This document shows positions 1 to 9,090 of a stretch of DNA of 64,000 nt, in pieces (position 1 is the first letter of the stretch; each line of letters starts with the position of its first letter). The notes under the pieces are model-generated. The model had not been told where the DNA came from, did not search any database, and was given only the letters and a program-made list of their open reading frames with translations. The DNA is taken from positions 3,753,501-3,817,500 of the forward strand of contig NZ_CP015423.1 of assembly GCF_001719045.1 (NCBI RefSeq). Direction: 5' to 3'. Made by a program: the position numbers and the translations under genes. The stretch comes from Paenibacillus polymyxa (GTDB taxonomy: Bacteria > Bacillota > Bacilli > Paenibacillales > Paenibacillaceae).

Positions 1-504
1 ACATGGAAGGATCAATTAAAAAAAATATCCGTTATGGTCAAACATGAAGCACAGGCAGACGCATTTCTAAAAGACTATGATACACAGAAGGAACGAGTCA
101 AAAAGCTGATTCATTCAAAAATTGGGGACGGAACGGTTATGGCTGTACGTGTGACGGCGAAAGAGGTCCGTGTTATGGGGATGAAGCGTCCGGTAGGACC
201 GCTGTTGTATCAGGACTTGGGCTTGAAGCCAGCCAAAGGTGTAGAAAAGATCAACAAGGCTTATCAGGTTGTTTCCCAAGAGGTTTTACCGGATTATGAT
301 GCTGATGCGATCCTTGTTATCATCAGTAAAGGCGCGGATGCCCAAAAGGTATACAAGCAGCTGGAAGGAAATACAGTATGGCAAGGTCTCAAGGCGGTGA
401 AGCAAGGGCATGTCTACATGTTGGACGGACAACCTTGGCTGGACTATTCCGCGATGGGACATAAAATTGCTCTGGATAATGCAGAACAACTATTTTCCAA
501 ATAA
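1..504 (+). CDS. Siderophore ABC transporter substrate-binding protein, C-terminal part
   Basis: The reading frame is open at the left edge, so the N-terminus and any signal peptide lie outside the window. The visible 167 residues look like the C-terminal lobe of a FecB/BtuF-fold binding protein: an alternating beta/alpha pattern, an ADAILVIIS-type strand, and a late segment (WQGLKAVKQGHVYMLDG followed by WLDYSAMG) typical of iron-siderophore binding lipoproteins. Such proteins deliver ferric chelates to a FecCD permease at the outer face of the membrane. No permease is visible downstream; a terminator follows the stop directly, so this is the last gene of its unit. Family call is good; the ligand is unknown. 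Confidence 0.8.
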   Translation, partial: TWKDQLKKISVMVKHEAQADAFLKDYDTQKERVKKLIHSKIGDGTVMAVRVTAKEVRVMGMKRPVGPLLYQDLGLKPAKGVEKINKAYQVVSQEVLPDYDADAILVIISKGADAQKVYKQLEGNTVWQGLKAVKQGHVYMLDGQPWLDYSAMGHKIALDNAEQLFSK

Positions 505-520
505 GTTCTAAAGTATATCA

Positions 521-570
521 AGCCGTATTCCCCCATGGAGCTTCTTGTAGGCCAGGAATACGGCTTTTTG
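521..570 (+). terminator. Rho-independent terminator after the binding-protein gene
   Basis: A perfect 11-bp stem (AGCCGTATTCC at 521-531 with GGAATACGGCT at 555-565) is followed by a short T run. It sits 17 bases after the stop codon. Confidence 0.85.
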
Positions 571-665
571 GCGCACACCCCAGCTGTAAGTCGGTTGCCT
601 GATCGAAATGAAAAGGAGCTGCTGCGATCCAAAATGAGGCAGCTCCATATAATGAGAATTGCGGG

Positions 666-1097
666 CTATGAACGTTTTTTACGCAGAAAAATCGGTTTGA
701 GTCCAATAAATCCAATGGCGGCGAGAATTAAATTCACCCAAGGTGAGATTCTGAATACTGGCAGTACACTGCGCAGCGCCAGTCCGGCGACAAGAATCAC
801 GACAACTAACACAACATACATCAAGATGGATTTAAGATTCATCTGGGGCTTTACAGGGGCATGGTCTGGTTGTTGTGTCTCCTCGCCTTCTTCGGGACGG
901 TCCATAAAATTCATCAGAGCTTCAACGAGTAGAATGGCTCCTGCGGCGATGATGATAAGGGTGGATAGGCTGATTTTTTCAAAGGGTTTGATATCCCCAC
1001 CTGTAAAGGTGACAAACCATCCGATAATTGCCTGTGTCAAGAAAAACATAGACAAGGCAATCCATGCAATAAGCGTATAATTTTTTGCTTTATTCAT
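666..1097 (-). CDS. Membrane protein of unknown function, four predicted helices
   Basis: A 143-residue protein with four hydrophobic segments (about residues 7-27, 40-60, 89-110 and 115-135), a hydrophilic acidic loop in the middle (EEGEETQQPDHAP) and a basic C-terminus ending in RKKRS. I chose the ATG at 1097 rather than the farther upstream start at 1145 because AGGAGG lies at ideal spacing before it. No family recognised. It is monocistronic and convergent with the binding-protein gene. A role cannot be assigned. Confidence 0.75.
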   Translation of the reverse strand: MNKAKNYTLIAWIALSMFFLTQAIIGWFVTFTGGDIKPFEKISLSTLIIIAAGAILLVEALMNFMDRPEEGEETQQPDHAPVKPQMNLKSILMYVVLVVVILVAGLALRSVLPVFRISPWVNLILAAIGFIGLKPIFLRKKRS

Positions 1098-1293
1098 TTC
1101 TTCCTCCTGCTTTATGAGCGTATCCCGGGCTGATGGAACCGCCATTTCGTAACAAAGACAGTATACGTGAGGAAGCGTCGGATGGCAAAAGACTTTATCT
1201 ATAAAATGTATATTACCGCTGCATTCTCCTCAAACTGGATACAGGGTGAGCACATAGAGCAACCTGAATATAAACGTTAAGGGGTGTGGCATC

Positions 1294-1593
1294 ATGAAAC
1301 TGGAGAACCAGGCAGATTATTCAGTCCAAAAACGACTGGCAAACGCTTCGAACGGGAATAGCGGGGTGGCCTCGTCTACAAATGTGAGTCACCGGAGCGT
1401 TCAAGGATCATCTCCAACGTACCGTATACTGGACGATATCGAAGTGGCTGAGGATACAGAATTTGCGGGTGAACTAGGTGCACAGAACTACCGCAGCCTG
1501 TGGCATGAGGATGAACATAACGGCGCCTCTTGTAAGCTGGAGTGGGAGGGACGAACGGAGACCCACCAAATGTTTAGGAACAGCTACGAATAA
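1294..1593 (+). CDS. Small soluble hypothetical protein
   Basis: A 99-residue, polar protein preceded by AAGGGGTG and followed by a terminator. The N-terminal half is Ser/Asn/Gly-rich and probably disordered; the C-terminal half is acidic (DDIEVAEDTEF). There is no signal peptide, membrane segment or recognisable motif. Composition resembles small stress or spore-associated proteins of Bacillales, but this is only an impression. The clear ribosome site and flanking terminator are the main support for it being a gene. Confidence 0.6.
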   Translation: MKLENQADYSVQKRLANASNGNSGVASSTNVSHRSVQGSSPTYRILDDIEVAEDTEFAGELGAQNYRSLWHEDEHNGASCKLEWEGRTETHQMFRNSYE

Positions 1594-1638
1594 CGAATGT
1601 CTACTTTAATGTAGTGGATTCACTCTAATAAATGTAGT

Positions 1639-1676
1639 ATAGCGTTCTCCGGAATCGCATCGGGGAGCGCTATTTG
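1639..1676 (+). terminator. Rho-independent terminator
   Basis: A 13-bp stem with G-U pairs joins ATAGCGTTCTCCG (1639-1651) to CGGGGAGCGCTAT (1661-1673), followed by a short T-rich stretch. It ends the 99-residue gene. Confidence 0.7.
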
Positions 1677-1865
1677 TTTACTTTTTTTACGATGTGAACT
1701 GACAGGTTGACAAGGAAGCAGGGCGATGATAGACTGACTTTATTATAAAATCTTATTAATCTTATCGGAATTAAAGTGAATGAATATCCTGGATGGATAT
1801 TCCACGTTACGATATGAGTTTGAATTCATAAATGTGTAGTGAAGCTTGAAACAGGGGGAATCAGG

Positions 1866-2690
1866 ATGGAACGGCAAATTGGAATTCGCTTTGAACATGA
1901 AGAACTGGCAGCAACAATTCATTATCCAAACCGTACAAATGAGGGAGATCGTCAGAAAAGGGTTCCTCTCGTTGTTATATGTCACGGTTTTGTAGGCAAT
2001 CGTATCGGAGTAGATCGATTATTCGTCAAGACTGCGCGTGAACTGGCCGAAGGGGGATACTTTGTCCTGCGCTTTGATTTTGCCGGTTGTGGAGAAAGCA
2101 CGGGGGAATATGGCAAGCAGGGGTTAGAGTCCATGATTAATCAGACACGTACCGTGTTGGATTACGCTGTCAATTGCGCGGACATTGACCCGACCAAGGT
2201 GACGCTGATCGGTCACAGTCTGGGGGGCGCGGTAGCCCTTCTCACAGCCGTACGGGACAAGAGAGTACAAAATCTGGTTCTTTGGTCCGCAGTGGGCTAT
2301 CCGTTCAACGACATTGTCAAAATTACGGAGCGAAGCGTGTACGATGAGTCTGTTAAAACTGGTCATGCCGACTATTTGGGCTATAAGTTTACGCCTGCTT
2401 ATTTTGAGTCGTTAGCTCAATTTCAGCCGTTCCAGGAGGCCGTTAAATTTAACGGAGATGTGCTCGTTGTTCATGGCACCTCGGATGATATTATTCCTGT
2501 GGATTATGCATTTCTGTTTCAAAAGATATTCTGGATGCGTCCAGAGGGACGCTGTGATAAAGAGATTATTTTCCAGGGAGATCACACTTTCTCGTCAGGT
2601 AAAGAGCGTCAACGGCTGATTGATCGGACGCTTGAATGGCTGGATGAACAGGAAAATATTCAACGGGATTGGCAGCACTGGATGATCTGA
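1866..2690 (+). CDS. Alpha/beta hydrolase (esterase-like)
   Basis: A 274-residue cytoplasmic hydrolase. The nucleophile elbow GHSLGG gives the catalytic Ser near residue 118; HGTSDD and GDHTF near the C-terminus supply the likely catalytic Asp and His. CHGFVGNR after the first strand forms the oxyanion-hole region. Overall pattern fits the cinnamoyl/feruloyl esterase-type branch of the alpha/beta hydrolases, length normal. The ATG at 1866 was chosen over an upstream GTG because AGGGGGAA is well placed before it. Substrate unknown; no operon partner. Confidence 0.85.
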   Translation: MERQIGIRFEHEELAATIHYPNRTNEGDRQKRVPLVVICHGFVGNRIGVDRLFVKTARELAEGGYFVLRFDFAGCGESTGEYGKQGLESMINQTRTVLDYAVNCADIDPTKVTLIGHSLGGAVALLTAVRDKRVQNLVLWSAVGYPFNDIVKITERSVYDESVKTGHADYLGYKFTPAYFESLAQFQPFQEAVKFNGDVLVVHGTSDDIIPVDYAFLFQKIFWMRPEGRCDKEIIFQGDHTFSSGKERQRLIDRTLEWLDEQENIQRDWQHWMI

Positions 2691-2712
2691 TTTCAGTGTG
2701 TAACGGATTGTA

Positions 2713-2742
2713 TTGGAAATTGCGCCTCCGCCGGAGTAAAAT
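2713..2742 (+). promoter_or_regulatory. Candidate SigA promoter for the DODA dioxygenase gene
   Basis: TTGGAA (2713-2718), an 18-base spacer and TAAAAT (2737-2742), about 40 bases before the start codon. Prediction by eye. Confidence 0.5.
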
Positions 2743-2782
2743 GGAAGAGTAACACTATACTGGCGTGTGGAGGTTGGCAGCG

Positions 2783-3574
2783 ATGACATTACCCTCAATT
2801 TTTGTTGCGCATGGTTCACCGACACTGGCTGTAGAAAATAACGCATATACCAGCTTTCTTGCAAAGCTGGGCGCGAGCCTGCCCCGACCCAAAGGAATTG
2901 TCATTTTTTCCGCGCATTGGGATAGCCCCGATCAATGTATTGGCGCGGATGATCAGCATGCAGCGTTGCACGATTTCTATGGCTTTCCCGAAGAAATGTA
3001 CTCAATTGATTACCCTGCACCAGGCGATCCCAAGCTGTATGAGGAGATAGAGCATCTGTTCAGTCAGCATAACCTGTTCCACCAGCCTGTTCGGAACCGA
3101 GGACTGGATCATGGAGCATGGGTGGTTTTGCGGCATATATATCCTGATGCAGACATACCGGTCGTACCCTTATCCATTGATTCTCGGCGCGCTCCCCAGG
3201 AGCAATACGAGATTGGGCGGATGCTGGCGCCGTTGCGAAAACAAGGAATTTTGATTATCGGTAGCGGTGGATTGGTCCACAACTTGCGGACACTCAAGCA
3301 GACGAGTGAGCCAGCTGATTGGGCCGTTCAATATGATGACTGGATTGCACAGCAGCTTCAAGACTGGAATTTGCGTCACCTATTCCAATATGACAAGAAG
3401 GCTCCATATGCCAAACAGGCGGTACCTTCTTATGGAATAGAGCATTTTTCACCTTTGTTTTATGCGATGGGGGCTGCGGATCATGAGCGCTCCGCGCGTA
3501 AGCTTTTTCAATCGTATGTCCTTGGCTCGTTAAGTCTCAATTGTTGGGCTTTTGGTCAAGAAAGTGATACGTAA
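2783..3574 (+). CDS. DODA-type extradiol aromatic ring-opening dioxygenase
   Basis: A 263-residue member of the LigB/DODA (YgiD-like) family, non-heme metal enzymes that cleave catecholic rings. Visible hallmarks are VAHGSP at the N-terminus (first metal-binding His), IVIFSAHW (second His), the RGLDHGAWVVL segment and IIGSGGLVHNLR. Length is normal. The ATG at 2783 has GGAGG at good spacing, so the upstream in-frame ATG is rejected. It has its own promoter and terminator. The physiological substrate cannot be told from sequence. Confidence 0.9.
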   Translation: MTLPSIFVAHGSPTLAVENNAYTSFLAKLGASLPRPKGIVIFSAHWDSPDQCIGADDQHAALHDFYGFPEEMYSIDYPAPGDPKLYEEIEHLFSQHNLFHQPVRNRGLDHGAWVVLRHIYPDADIPVVPLSIDSRRAPQEQYEIGRMLAPLRKQGILIIGSGGLVHNLRTLKQTSEPADWAVQYDDWIAQQLQDWNLRHLFQYDKKAPYAKQAVPSYGIEHFSPLFYAMGAADHERSARKLFQSYVLGSLSLNCWAFGQESDT

Positions 3575-3581
3575 ATGTAAA

Positions 3582-3629
3582 AAAAGAACTTCCGAATCCA
3601 CATGGTGTGTGGGAATGGAAGTTCTTTTG
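3582..3629 (+). terminator. Rho-independent terminator after the dioxygenase gene
   Basis: A perfect 12-bp stem (AAAAGAACTTCC at 3582-3593 with GGAAGTTCTTTT at 3617-3628), close behind the stop codon; the A and T tracts suggest it can work in both directions. Confidence 0.85.
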
Positions 3630-3690
3630 TGTATTTTGCGTCTTCGATTAATTAGAAGGCACGTGTATCGTGAGCATAACAGCGCAAAAA

Positions 3691-3725
3691 AAATAACCAT
3701 TATCCCGGAGGATAACGGTTATTTT
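3691..3725 (-). terminator. Rho-independent terminator for the DoxX gene
   Basis: A 15-bp inverted repeat with one mismatch (3691-3705 with 3711-3725). Read on the minus strand it ends in a run of eight T residues, just after the DoxX stop codon. Confidence 0.8.
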
Positions 3726-3732
3726 GGGATGG

Positions 3733-4251
3733 TTAAGCTATTTTTCGACTAGGGTCCGCTGGAAAGGTATCTTTATTTTTACGAAACAGTCCACGCAGGA
3801 AGGGCAGTACCCAACGGTCAAAGCCAATTCTTCCGGCATTTGCACCAGCAACTACAAGGAAGATTTCAAACAGCAGGTAGATTGCATTGGTGCTTACTGT
3901 ACCCGAGAACAGGAACGAGAAGTTCATAACCATAGCCATCAAAGCAGCCAGTGTAGTCAATGTACCGAGAAGCAGGCCAACCCCGACCAAGAACTCACCC
4001 AATGGGATCAGGACGTTGAACAAACCTACATTCGGCAGGGCAAAGGCTTCCAGGAACGATCCCCACCAGCCTTGTACAGCGGGATGGTCTCCACCTGTTT
4101 TAGCAATGGCCCCCGAGATAAATCCGCCTGCATCGAATCCACCTGTCAGCTTTTCAAGTCCGTGGGTCATCCATTCATAACCTAGATAAACCCGTACTAC
4201 AGTCAGCAACCACATTGCGACTTTGTTTTCACGCAACCAGCTGTTAAACAT
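3733..4251 (-). CDS. DoxX family membrane protein
   Basis: A 172-residue protein with about four membrane segments and the DoxX/DoxD pattern: VRVYLGYEWMTHGLEKLTGG near the N-terminus and LIPLGEFLVGVGLLLG in the middle. DoxX-type proteins are linked to thiosulfate:quinone oxidoreductase or to redox homeostasis complexes. A GAGGAG ribosome site precedes the ATG. The promoter region contains a CRP/FNR-like palindrome at the class II activation distance, which suggests redox or oxygen control. Exact activity unknown. Confidence 0.85.
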   Translation of the reverse strand: MFNSWLRENKVAMWLLTVVRVYLGYEWMTHGLEKLTGGFDAGGFISGAIAKTGGDHPAVQGWWGSFLEAFALPNVGLFNVLIPLGEFLVGVGLLLGTLTTLAALMAMVMNFSFLFSGTVSTNAIYLLFEIFLVVAGANAGRIGFDRWVLPFLRGLFRKNKDTFPADPSRKIA

Positions 4252-4355
4252 TCAAACCACTCCTCTTTCTTAATCTATAATGTTGGTTGTATTTCATTTT
4301 GTTGGGGATGATCATCTTTGCTACACCTTTATTGTAGTAGGTTCAGTTACAGTTA

Positions 4356-4375
4356 TTTGTGATAAAAATCACAAA
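4356..4375. promoter_or_regulatory. CRP/FNR-like (or Rex-like) operator between doxX and the DUF3048 gene
   Basis: A perfect palindrome, TTTGTGAT-AAAA-ATCACAAA, containing TGTGA-N6-TCACA, the half-site arrangement of CRP/FNR proteins; it also resembles the Rex site TTGTGA-N6-TCACAA. On the minus strand a TACAAT -10 element (4331-4336) puts the operator centre at about -41.5, the class II activation position. A weaker TTTAAT -10 on the plus strand (4395-4400) gives the same distance toward the DUF3048 gene. The palindrome is certain; the factor is inferred. Confidence 0.6.
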
Positions 4376-4500
4376 GTCTGAATATTTTTTAAATTTTAAT
4401 GTCTTTAGATAAGTATTCTATAGAGTGGTTACGCTTCAATCAAGACAAAAACAGGAAATAAAGCTTATAATGAGAAAAATAACTAAGTGGAGGGATGAAC

Positions 4501-5595
4501 TTGTCCGGGCCCATTTCCCAACGAAATCATTGGTTGCGTGTGATGGCCTCAGCTCTGTTATGCATGACGCTGATGTCTTGTACTGCTATGTCGAATACGG
4601 GTGAATCTGATTCCGTTCCCCAACCGACCAAGCAAGTAACAGAGAAGGAGGCGCTTGAACCGCCGAAGGAGCAGTCTATTCCGGCATTTACAGCTCCGCT
4701 TACCGGTCTTCCGGTGGAGCAGCCTGTTTTGGAGCGGCCGCTCGCTGTCATGATTAACAATGCTCCGGCTGCACGTCCACAGGCAGGACTTAGCCAGGCA
4801 GACATGGTATATGAAGTTCTTGCAGAAGGCGGGATTACCCGTCTGGTCGCTTTTTTCCAAAGTCATGGTGGAGATGTAAAGATCGGACCGGTCCGTAGCA
4901 TTCGACCGTATTTGATTGAGCTGGGCGAAACCTATGGTGCGTTGCCTATACACGCAGGGGGAAGCACAGATGCCTATGCGATTTTACAGCAGCAGCGGAA
5001 GGAACATCTGGATGAGATTTCAAATGGAGGGGCTTACTTCTGGCGAAGCAAAGATCGTCGTCCTCCACATAATTTATACACAGACGTGAACAGACTGCGC
5101 AAAGGAAGCGATAGTAAAGGGTATGCCAAGCATACGGACGTTCCAGTATATTCTTACCTTAAATCCGGTGAAACCCCAGTTATGGTGGACGAGACAGTAG
5201 CATCTTTGCAAATTCGGTTTTTGCTTAAAAGCTATCGGGTATCTTATACCTATGATCCAGCAAATCAACAATATAAGCGTTTTGTGAACGAAAAGTCACA
5301 TGTGGATCAAAATAATAACCAACAGCTCTCAGCAGCCAATGTTATTGTAATGAGCGCTAGACATCGAACGTTGGATGATGTGGGCAGATTAAGTGTTGAG
5401 CTGGACGGCAGTGGAGAGGCCATGGTGTTTCAACAAGGACAGTTAATACAGGCTGAGTGGCAGCATACACCAGGCGATGCGATTCGTTTTATGAAAAATG
5501 GGGTTGAAATCCCGTTAACGCCAGGTACATCCTATATACATGTGGTACCTGCAGATACTTCACTAAAGGAACATGTAACCATAGCAGCAAATTAG
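4501..5595 (+). CDS. DUF3048 (YerB-like) lipoprotein
   Basis: A 364-residue exported protein. The N-terminus has a hydrophobic segment ending in a lipobox-like LMSC, so it is probably anchored outside the membrane. The body matches DUF3048: TGLPVEQPVLERPLAVMINN, ADMVYEVLAEGGITRLVAFF and VGPVRSIRPY-type motifs (here IGPVRSIRPY). GGAGGG lies six bases before the TTG at 4501 but directly against an in-frame ATG at 4495, so TTG is the likelier start. Function of the family is unknown; YerB sits near yerC and yerQ in Bacillus, and the same relatives occur later in this window. Confidence 0.85.
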   Translation: MSGPISQRNHWLRVMASALLCMTLMSCTAMSNTGESDSVPQPTKQVTEKEALEPPKEQSIPAFTAPLTGLPVEQPVLERPLAVMINNAPAARPQAGLSQADMVYEVLAEGGITRLVAFFQSHGGDVKIGPVRSIRPYLIELGETYGALPIHAGGSTDAYAILQQQRKEHLDEISNGGAYFWRSKDRRPPHNLYTDVNRLRKGSDSKGYAKHTDVPVYSYLKSGETPVMVDETVASLQIRFLLKSYRVSYTYDPANQQYKRFVNEKSHVDQNNNQQLSAANVIVMSARHRTLDDVGRLSVELDGSGEAMVFQQGQLIQAEWQHTPGDAIRFMKNGVEIPLTPGTSYIHVVPADTSLKEHVTIAAN

Positions 5596-5783
5596 AAAAC
5601 GAAATACACCTTTTTAGGAAAAAATTGTCGGATAATGACCTTCCATGTCGGGCACTGTATACGTATGTCGTGAAATTTGCTTTTACAAACATTACAAAAA
5701 CATTGATGAGTGTGATAAGATAGCAAAGGTTGTCTATTGCAGTCGAAACAGGTTGCGGATATTTTCGTAAAGGGGTAATCGTT

Positions 5784-6398
5784 ATGAGATTGAAGAAAAA
5801 GGATATATTCTTCGAGACGTTGGAAAATATGGCAGATACGATCGTGCAAGCAGCCGATTATTTTGCCCAACATACTTCAAATCTTCAGGATGTGACTTTG
5901 TTTACAAATGAAATGAAGAAGTATGAAAATAAGTGTGATGATTACACACACACGATTATTACTGAGCTGAACAAGACCTTCATTACGCCGTTGGAACGCG
6001 ACGACATCATGGAACTGACAACAACCATGGATGATGTGTTGGACGGTCTTGAAGCGACGGCTTCTCGTTTTTATATGTACAACATTACGGAGCCGGACGA
6101 GTATATTGTGCAGTTCGCTGATATTCTGCGTCAATCATCTTACGAAATTCAGAAAGCTGTACATTTGCTTTCGCAGAAAAAATTGCTGGCCATTCGTGAA
6201 TACACTATTCGCCTGAATGATTTGGAAAATCAGGGGGATGAATTATTGCGTATATGCATCAAAAACCTGTTTGCAACTGTAACTGACCCTATTGAACTGA
6301 TTAAACGCAAAGAATTGTACGAACGCCTTGAAACGACAACGGATTCATGCGAGGATGTTGCAAATATGCTGGAATCCATCATTATGCGTAACTCGTAA
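5784..6398 (+). CDS. DUF47 family PhoU-like phosphate transport accessory protein
   Basis: A 204-residue all-helical protein of the DUF47/PhoU-related family, which partners with Pit phosphate transporters and probably modulates them. Characteristic segments are the TPLERDDIMELTTTMDDVLD motif with metal-binding acidic residues and the later ENQGDEL helix. Start chosen at 5784, where AAAGGGG precedes the ATG. It lies 14 bases before the Pit gene, the usual operon arrangement. Acts at the cytoplasmic side of the membrane. Confidence 0.9.
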   Translation: MRLKKKDIFFETLENMADTIVQAADYFAQHTSNLQDVTLFTNEMKKYENKCDDYTHTIITELNKTFITPLERDDIMELTTTMDDVLDGLEATASRFYMYNITEPDEYIVQFADILRQSSYEIQKAVHLLSQKKLLAIREYTIRLNDLENQGDELLRICIKNLFATVTDPIELIKRKELYERLETTTDSCEDVANMLESIIMRNS

Positions 6399-6412
6399 GG
6401 GAGTCCTTTTAC

Positions 6413-7402
6413 ATGGATACAAGTTTACTGGTATTGGGTATTGTTATTTTTCTTGCTCTGGCATTTGACTTTATTAATGGTTTTCATGATACGGCGAACG
6501 CGATTGCAACTTCGGTATCGACCCGTGCATTGACCCCGCGACGTGCGATTATTATGGCTGCGGTCATGAACTTTCTCGGGGCAATATTGTTTACAGGCGT
6601 TGCGAAGACCATTGGTGGAAGTGTCGCTGATCCAACCAAGCTTACGAATGGAATTGATATCGTCATTGCGACGCTGATCGCTGCGATTATCTGGAACCTC
6701 TTAACCTGGTGGTTCGGTATTCCTTCATCCTCTTCTCATGCACTAATTGGTGCATTGGCTGGAGCGGTGTATGTAGGTGCGGGATCGGATAAATTAAACT
6801 GGAGCGGCTTCATCGGGATTGTCGAAGGACTTATTTTCTCCCCGTTGATTGCTTTTGTTGTCGGTTACATCGTGATGATAATTTTAAAATACATCTTCGC
6901 TCGTCGTAGTCCGCATACGGTAAACAAAGGGTTTCGTACAATGCAGGTCATTACGGCAGCGCTTCAGTCGTTCACGCATGGTACGAATGATGCTCAAAAG
7001 GCGATGGGGATTATTACATTCGCACTCGTTTCGGCGGGGTATCAGGACCATTTGGAAGTACCCATGTGGGTGAAAATTTCAGCCGCAACAGCCATGGCGC
7101 TGGGTACGTCTATCGGGGGCTGGAAAATCATCAAGACGATGGGAACCAAGATTTTTAAAATCGAGCCAATTAACGGATTCGCAGCCGACATTTCGGGAGC
7201 CTCTGTTATTTTCACAGCTACATTGCTTCATTTGCCCGTAAGTACCACTCATGCCATTACTTCGGCTATTTTGGGTGTGGGTTCTGCGAAGCGTTTTTCC
7301 GCTGTGCGTTGGTCGCTGGCCGGTCGAATTATTATTACTTGGGTGATAACGATACCGATTGCTGCGCTGTTATCTGGATTGATTTTCAAAATTCTTTTCT
7401 AG
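6413..7402 (+). CDS. pit: Low-affinity inorganic phosphate transporter, PiT family
   Basis: A 329-residue polytopic membrane protein with the two PiT signature repeats: NGFHDTANAIATSV near the N-terminus and HGTNDAQKAMGII in the second half. This family imports phosphate, often as a metal-phosphate complex, with protons or sodium. An AAGGGAG ribosome site precedes the ATG, and the DUF47 accessory gene is directly upstream in the same operon. Length is normal for bacterial Pit. Confidence 0.92.
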   Translation: MDTSLLVLGIVIFLALAFDFINGFHDTANAIATSVSTRALTPRRAIIMAAVMNFLGAILFTGVAKTIGGSVADPTKLTNGIDIVIATLIAAIIWNLLTWWFGIPSSSSHALIGALAGAVYVGAGSDKLNWSGFIGIVEGLIFSPLIAFVVGYIVMIILKYIFARRSPHTVNKGFRTMQVITAALQSFTHGTNDAQKAMGIITFALVSAGYQDHLEVPMWVKISAATAMALGTSIGGWKIIKTMGTKIFKIEPINGFAADISGASVIFTATLLHLPVSTTHAITSAILGVGSAKRFSAVRWSLAGRIIITWVITIPIAALLSGLIFKILF

Positions 7403-7447
7403 TTCATTATTATTTCTTGAAAAATAGGTACACACTATAGAATACAC

Positions 7448-7485
7448 AATAAGCTTCCGTCCGCTTTTTGCGGCAGGGGCTTATT
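7448..7485. other. GC-rich hairpin downstream of pit
   Basis: AATAAGC...CCGC-TTTTT-GCGG...GCTTATT forms an imperfect stem-loop. It is not followed by a T run on either strand, so a terminator role is doubtful. Confidence 0.35.
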
Positions 7486-7641
7486 GGCATTCTGGGGCAA
7501 AACGGCTTCTTCAAAGTTTACACCTCCAGATAGTTCCATGAAATGTTTTTCAAAAATACCTGACATCAAAGTAGTCAATTTTTAATAACTCCTGTAGAAT
7601 AAACAGAAAACTTTGAACCGTTCAACTGACTGGAGGAAATT

Positions 7642-9090
7642 ATGCAAAAATCTAGAAAACTAATAGCACTCATGATTTGTTTGTTTTTTGTGGTTGCCCT
7701 GGCTGGTAATTTCGGTGTAGTGGCACATGCAGAAAATAAAACAAAGTATGATATCGGCACGGATACAACGTTCGCGCCTTTTGAGTTTGAAGATGTAGAT
7801 GGTAAATTTGTCGGAATCGACATGGATTTGCTGGCAGCTATTGCCAAGGATCAGAATTTTGAATATACGATTAAGCCTCTTGGCTTTAACGCGGCAGTGC
7901 AGGCCCTTGAAACGAATCAAGTGGATGGTGTCATTGCCGGGATGAGTATTACCGATGAACGTAAGCGGAAATTTGATTTTTCCGAGCCTTATTTTGATTC
8001 AGGCGTCGTCATGGCGGTCCGCAAGGATAATGATACGGTTAAACGCTATGAGGACTTGAAAGGACAGCGTGTCGCTGTCAAAACAGGAACGGAAGGTTAC
8101 ACATTCGCAGAATCGATTAAGGCCAAATACGGCTTTACTACAGTACCGTTCGATGATTCTTCTCAAATGTATGATGAAGTCAAAACAGGTAATTCGGTTG
8201 CCTGCTTTGATGACTATCCGGTACTGGCATATGGTGTAAACCAGAATAACGGCCTTAAGCTGGTAACAGATAAGGAAAAAGGTGCTTCTTACGGGTTTGC
8301 TGTTAACCAAGGCAAGAACCAGGAGTTGCTGGAGAAATTTAATGCAGGGCTTGTTAATCTGCGCAATAGCGGGGAATACGATAAAATTTTGGCCAAATAT
8401 CTTGGCGAATCGGGCAAAGGTGTGGCGCCTGTAGAGACCAGCCGCTGGGGACTGATTTCCGCTTCGCTGCCTTCGCTGATTAAGGGCATGGGAAATACGT
8501 TGCTGTACACACTTGTATCTTTACTCGTAGCCTTTATCCTAGGGTTGGTGTTTGGCTTTATGAAAGTAAGCCATAACAAGGTGTTCCGTGGTATTGCAAC
8601 TGTATTCGTCGATATATTCCGCGGTATTCCGCTGATCGTGCTCGCTTTCTTTATTTACTTTGGTATTCCACAGGCACTGGATTTCAAAATGCCGCTTTTT
8701 GTCGCGGCTGTACTGACATTATCCCTGAATGCGGGTGCGTATGTAACTGAGATTATCCGTGGTGGTATTCAGTCCATTGATCCGGGACAAATGGAAGCAG
8801 CTCGTTCGCTTGGTCTACCCTATCGGACGGCTATGCTTAAAATCATTTTGCCACAAGCTGTGAAAATCATGATCCCGTCGTTTATCAATCAGTTGGTTAT
8901 TACGTTGAAGGATACGTCCATTTTGTCTGTTATCGGTCTGGTCGAGTTGACCCAATCGGGTAAGATCATTATTGCGCGGACATTCCAATCCTTTGATATT
9001 TGGCTGGTAGTAGCGGTGATGTATCTTATCGTCATTACAGTTCTGACCAAAATTTCCAACCGTCTCGAAGGGAGAGTTCGCCGTGGGTAA
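7642..9090 (+). CDS. Amino acid ABC transporter, fused substrate-binding protein and permease
   Basis: A 482-residue fusion. Residues 1-30 form a signal peptide or anchor; about 37-255 are an SBP_bac_3 polar amino acid binding domain ([36 protein letters not shown] motifs); about 275-480 are a HisM/GlnP-type permease with five or so helices and the EAARSLGLP coupling loop. Fused GlnP-like proteins are known in Firmicutes. The ATPase gene follows with an 8-base overlap. Substrate is probably glutamine or another polar amino acid; not determinable here. Confidence 0.9.
   Translation: MQKSRKLIALMICLFFVVALAGNFGVVAHAENKTKYDIGTDTTFAPFEFEDVDGKFVGIDMDLLAAIAKDQNFEYTIKPLGFNAAVQALETNQVDGVIAGMSITDERKRKFDFSEPYFDSGVVMAVRKDNDTVKRYEDLKGQRVAVKTGTEGYTFAESIKAKYGFTTVPFDDSSQMYDEVKTGNSVACFDDYPVLAYGVNQNNGLKLVTDKEKGASYGFAVNQGKNQELLEKFNAGLVNLRNSGEYDKILAKYLGESGKGVAPVETSRWGLISASLPSLIKGMGNTLLYTLVSLLVAFILGLVFGFMKVSHNKVFRGIATVFVDIFRGIPLIVLAFFIYFGIPQALDFKMPLFVAAVLTLSLNAGAYVTEIIRGGIQSIDPGQMEAARSLGLPYRTAMLKIILPQAVKIMIPSFINQLVITLKDTSILSVIGLVELTQSGKIIIARTFQSFDIWLVVAVMYLIVITVLTKISNRLEGRVRRG

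Noticed and set aside
5650..5720. PhoP boxes upstream of the DUF47-pit operon
   Set aside because: TTTACA/ATTACA-like words occur, but their 9-base spacing does not fit the 11-base repeat of Pho boxes.
7448..7485. Terminator after pit
   Set aside because: The hairpin has no T run on either side, so it is listed as a hairpin only.
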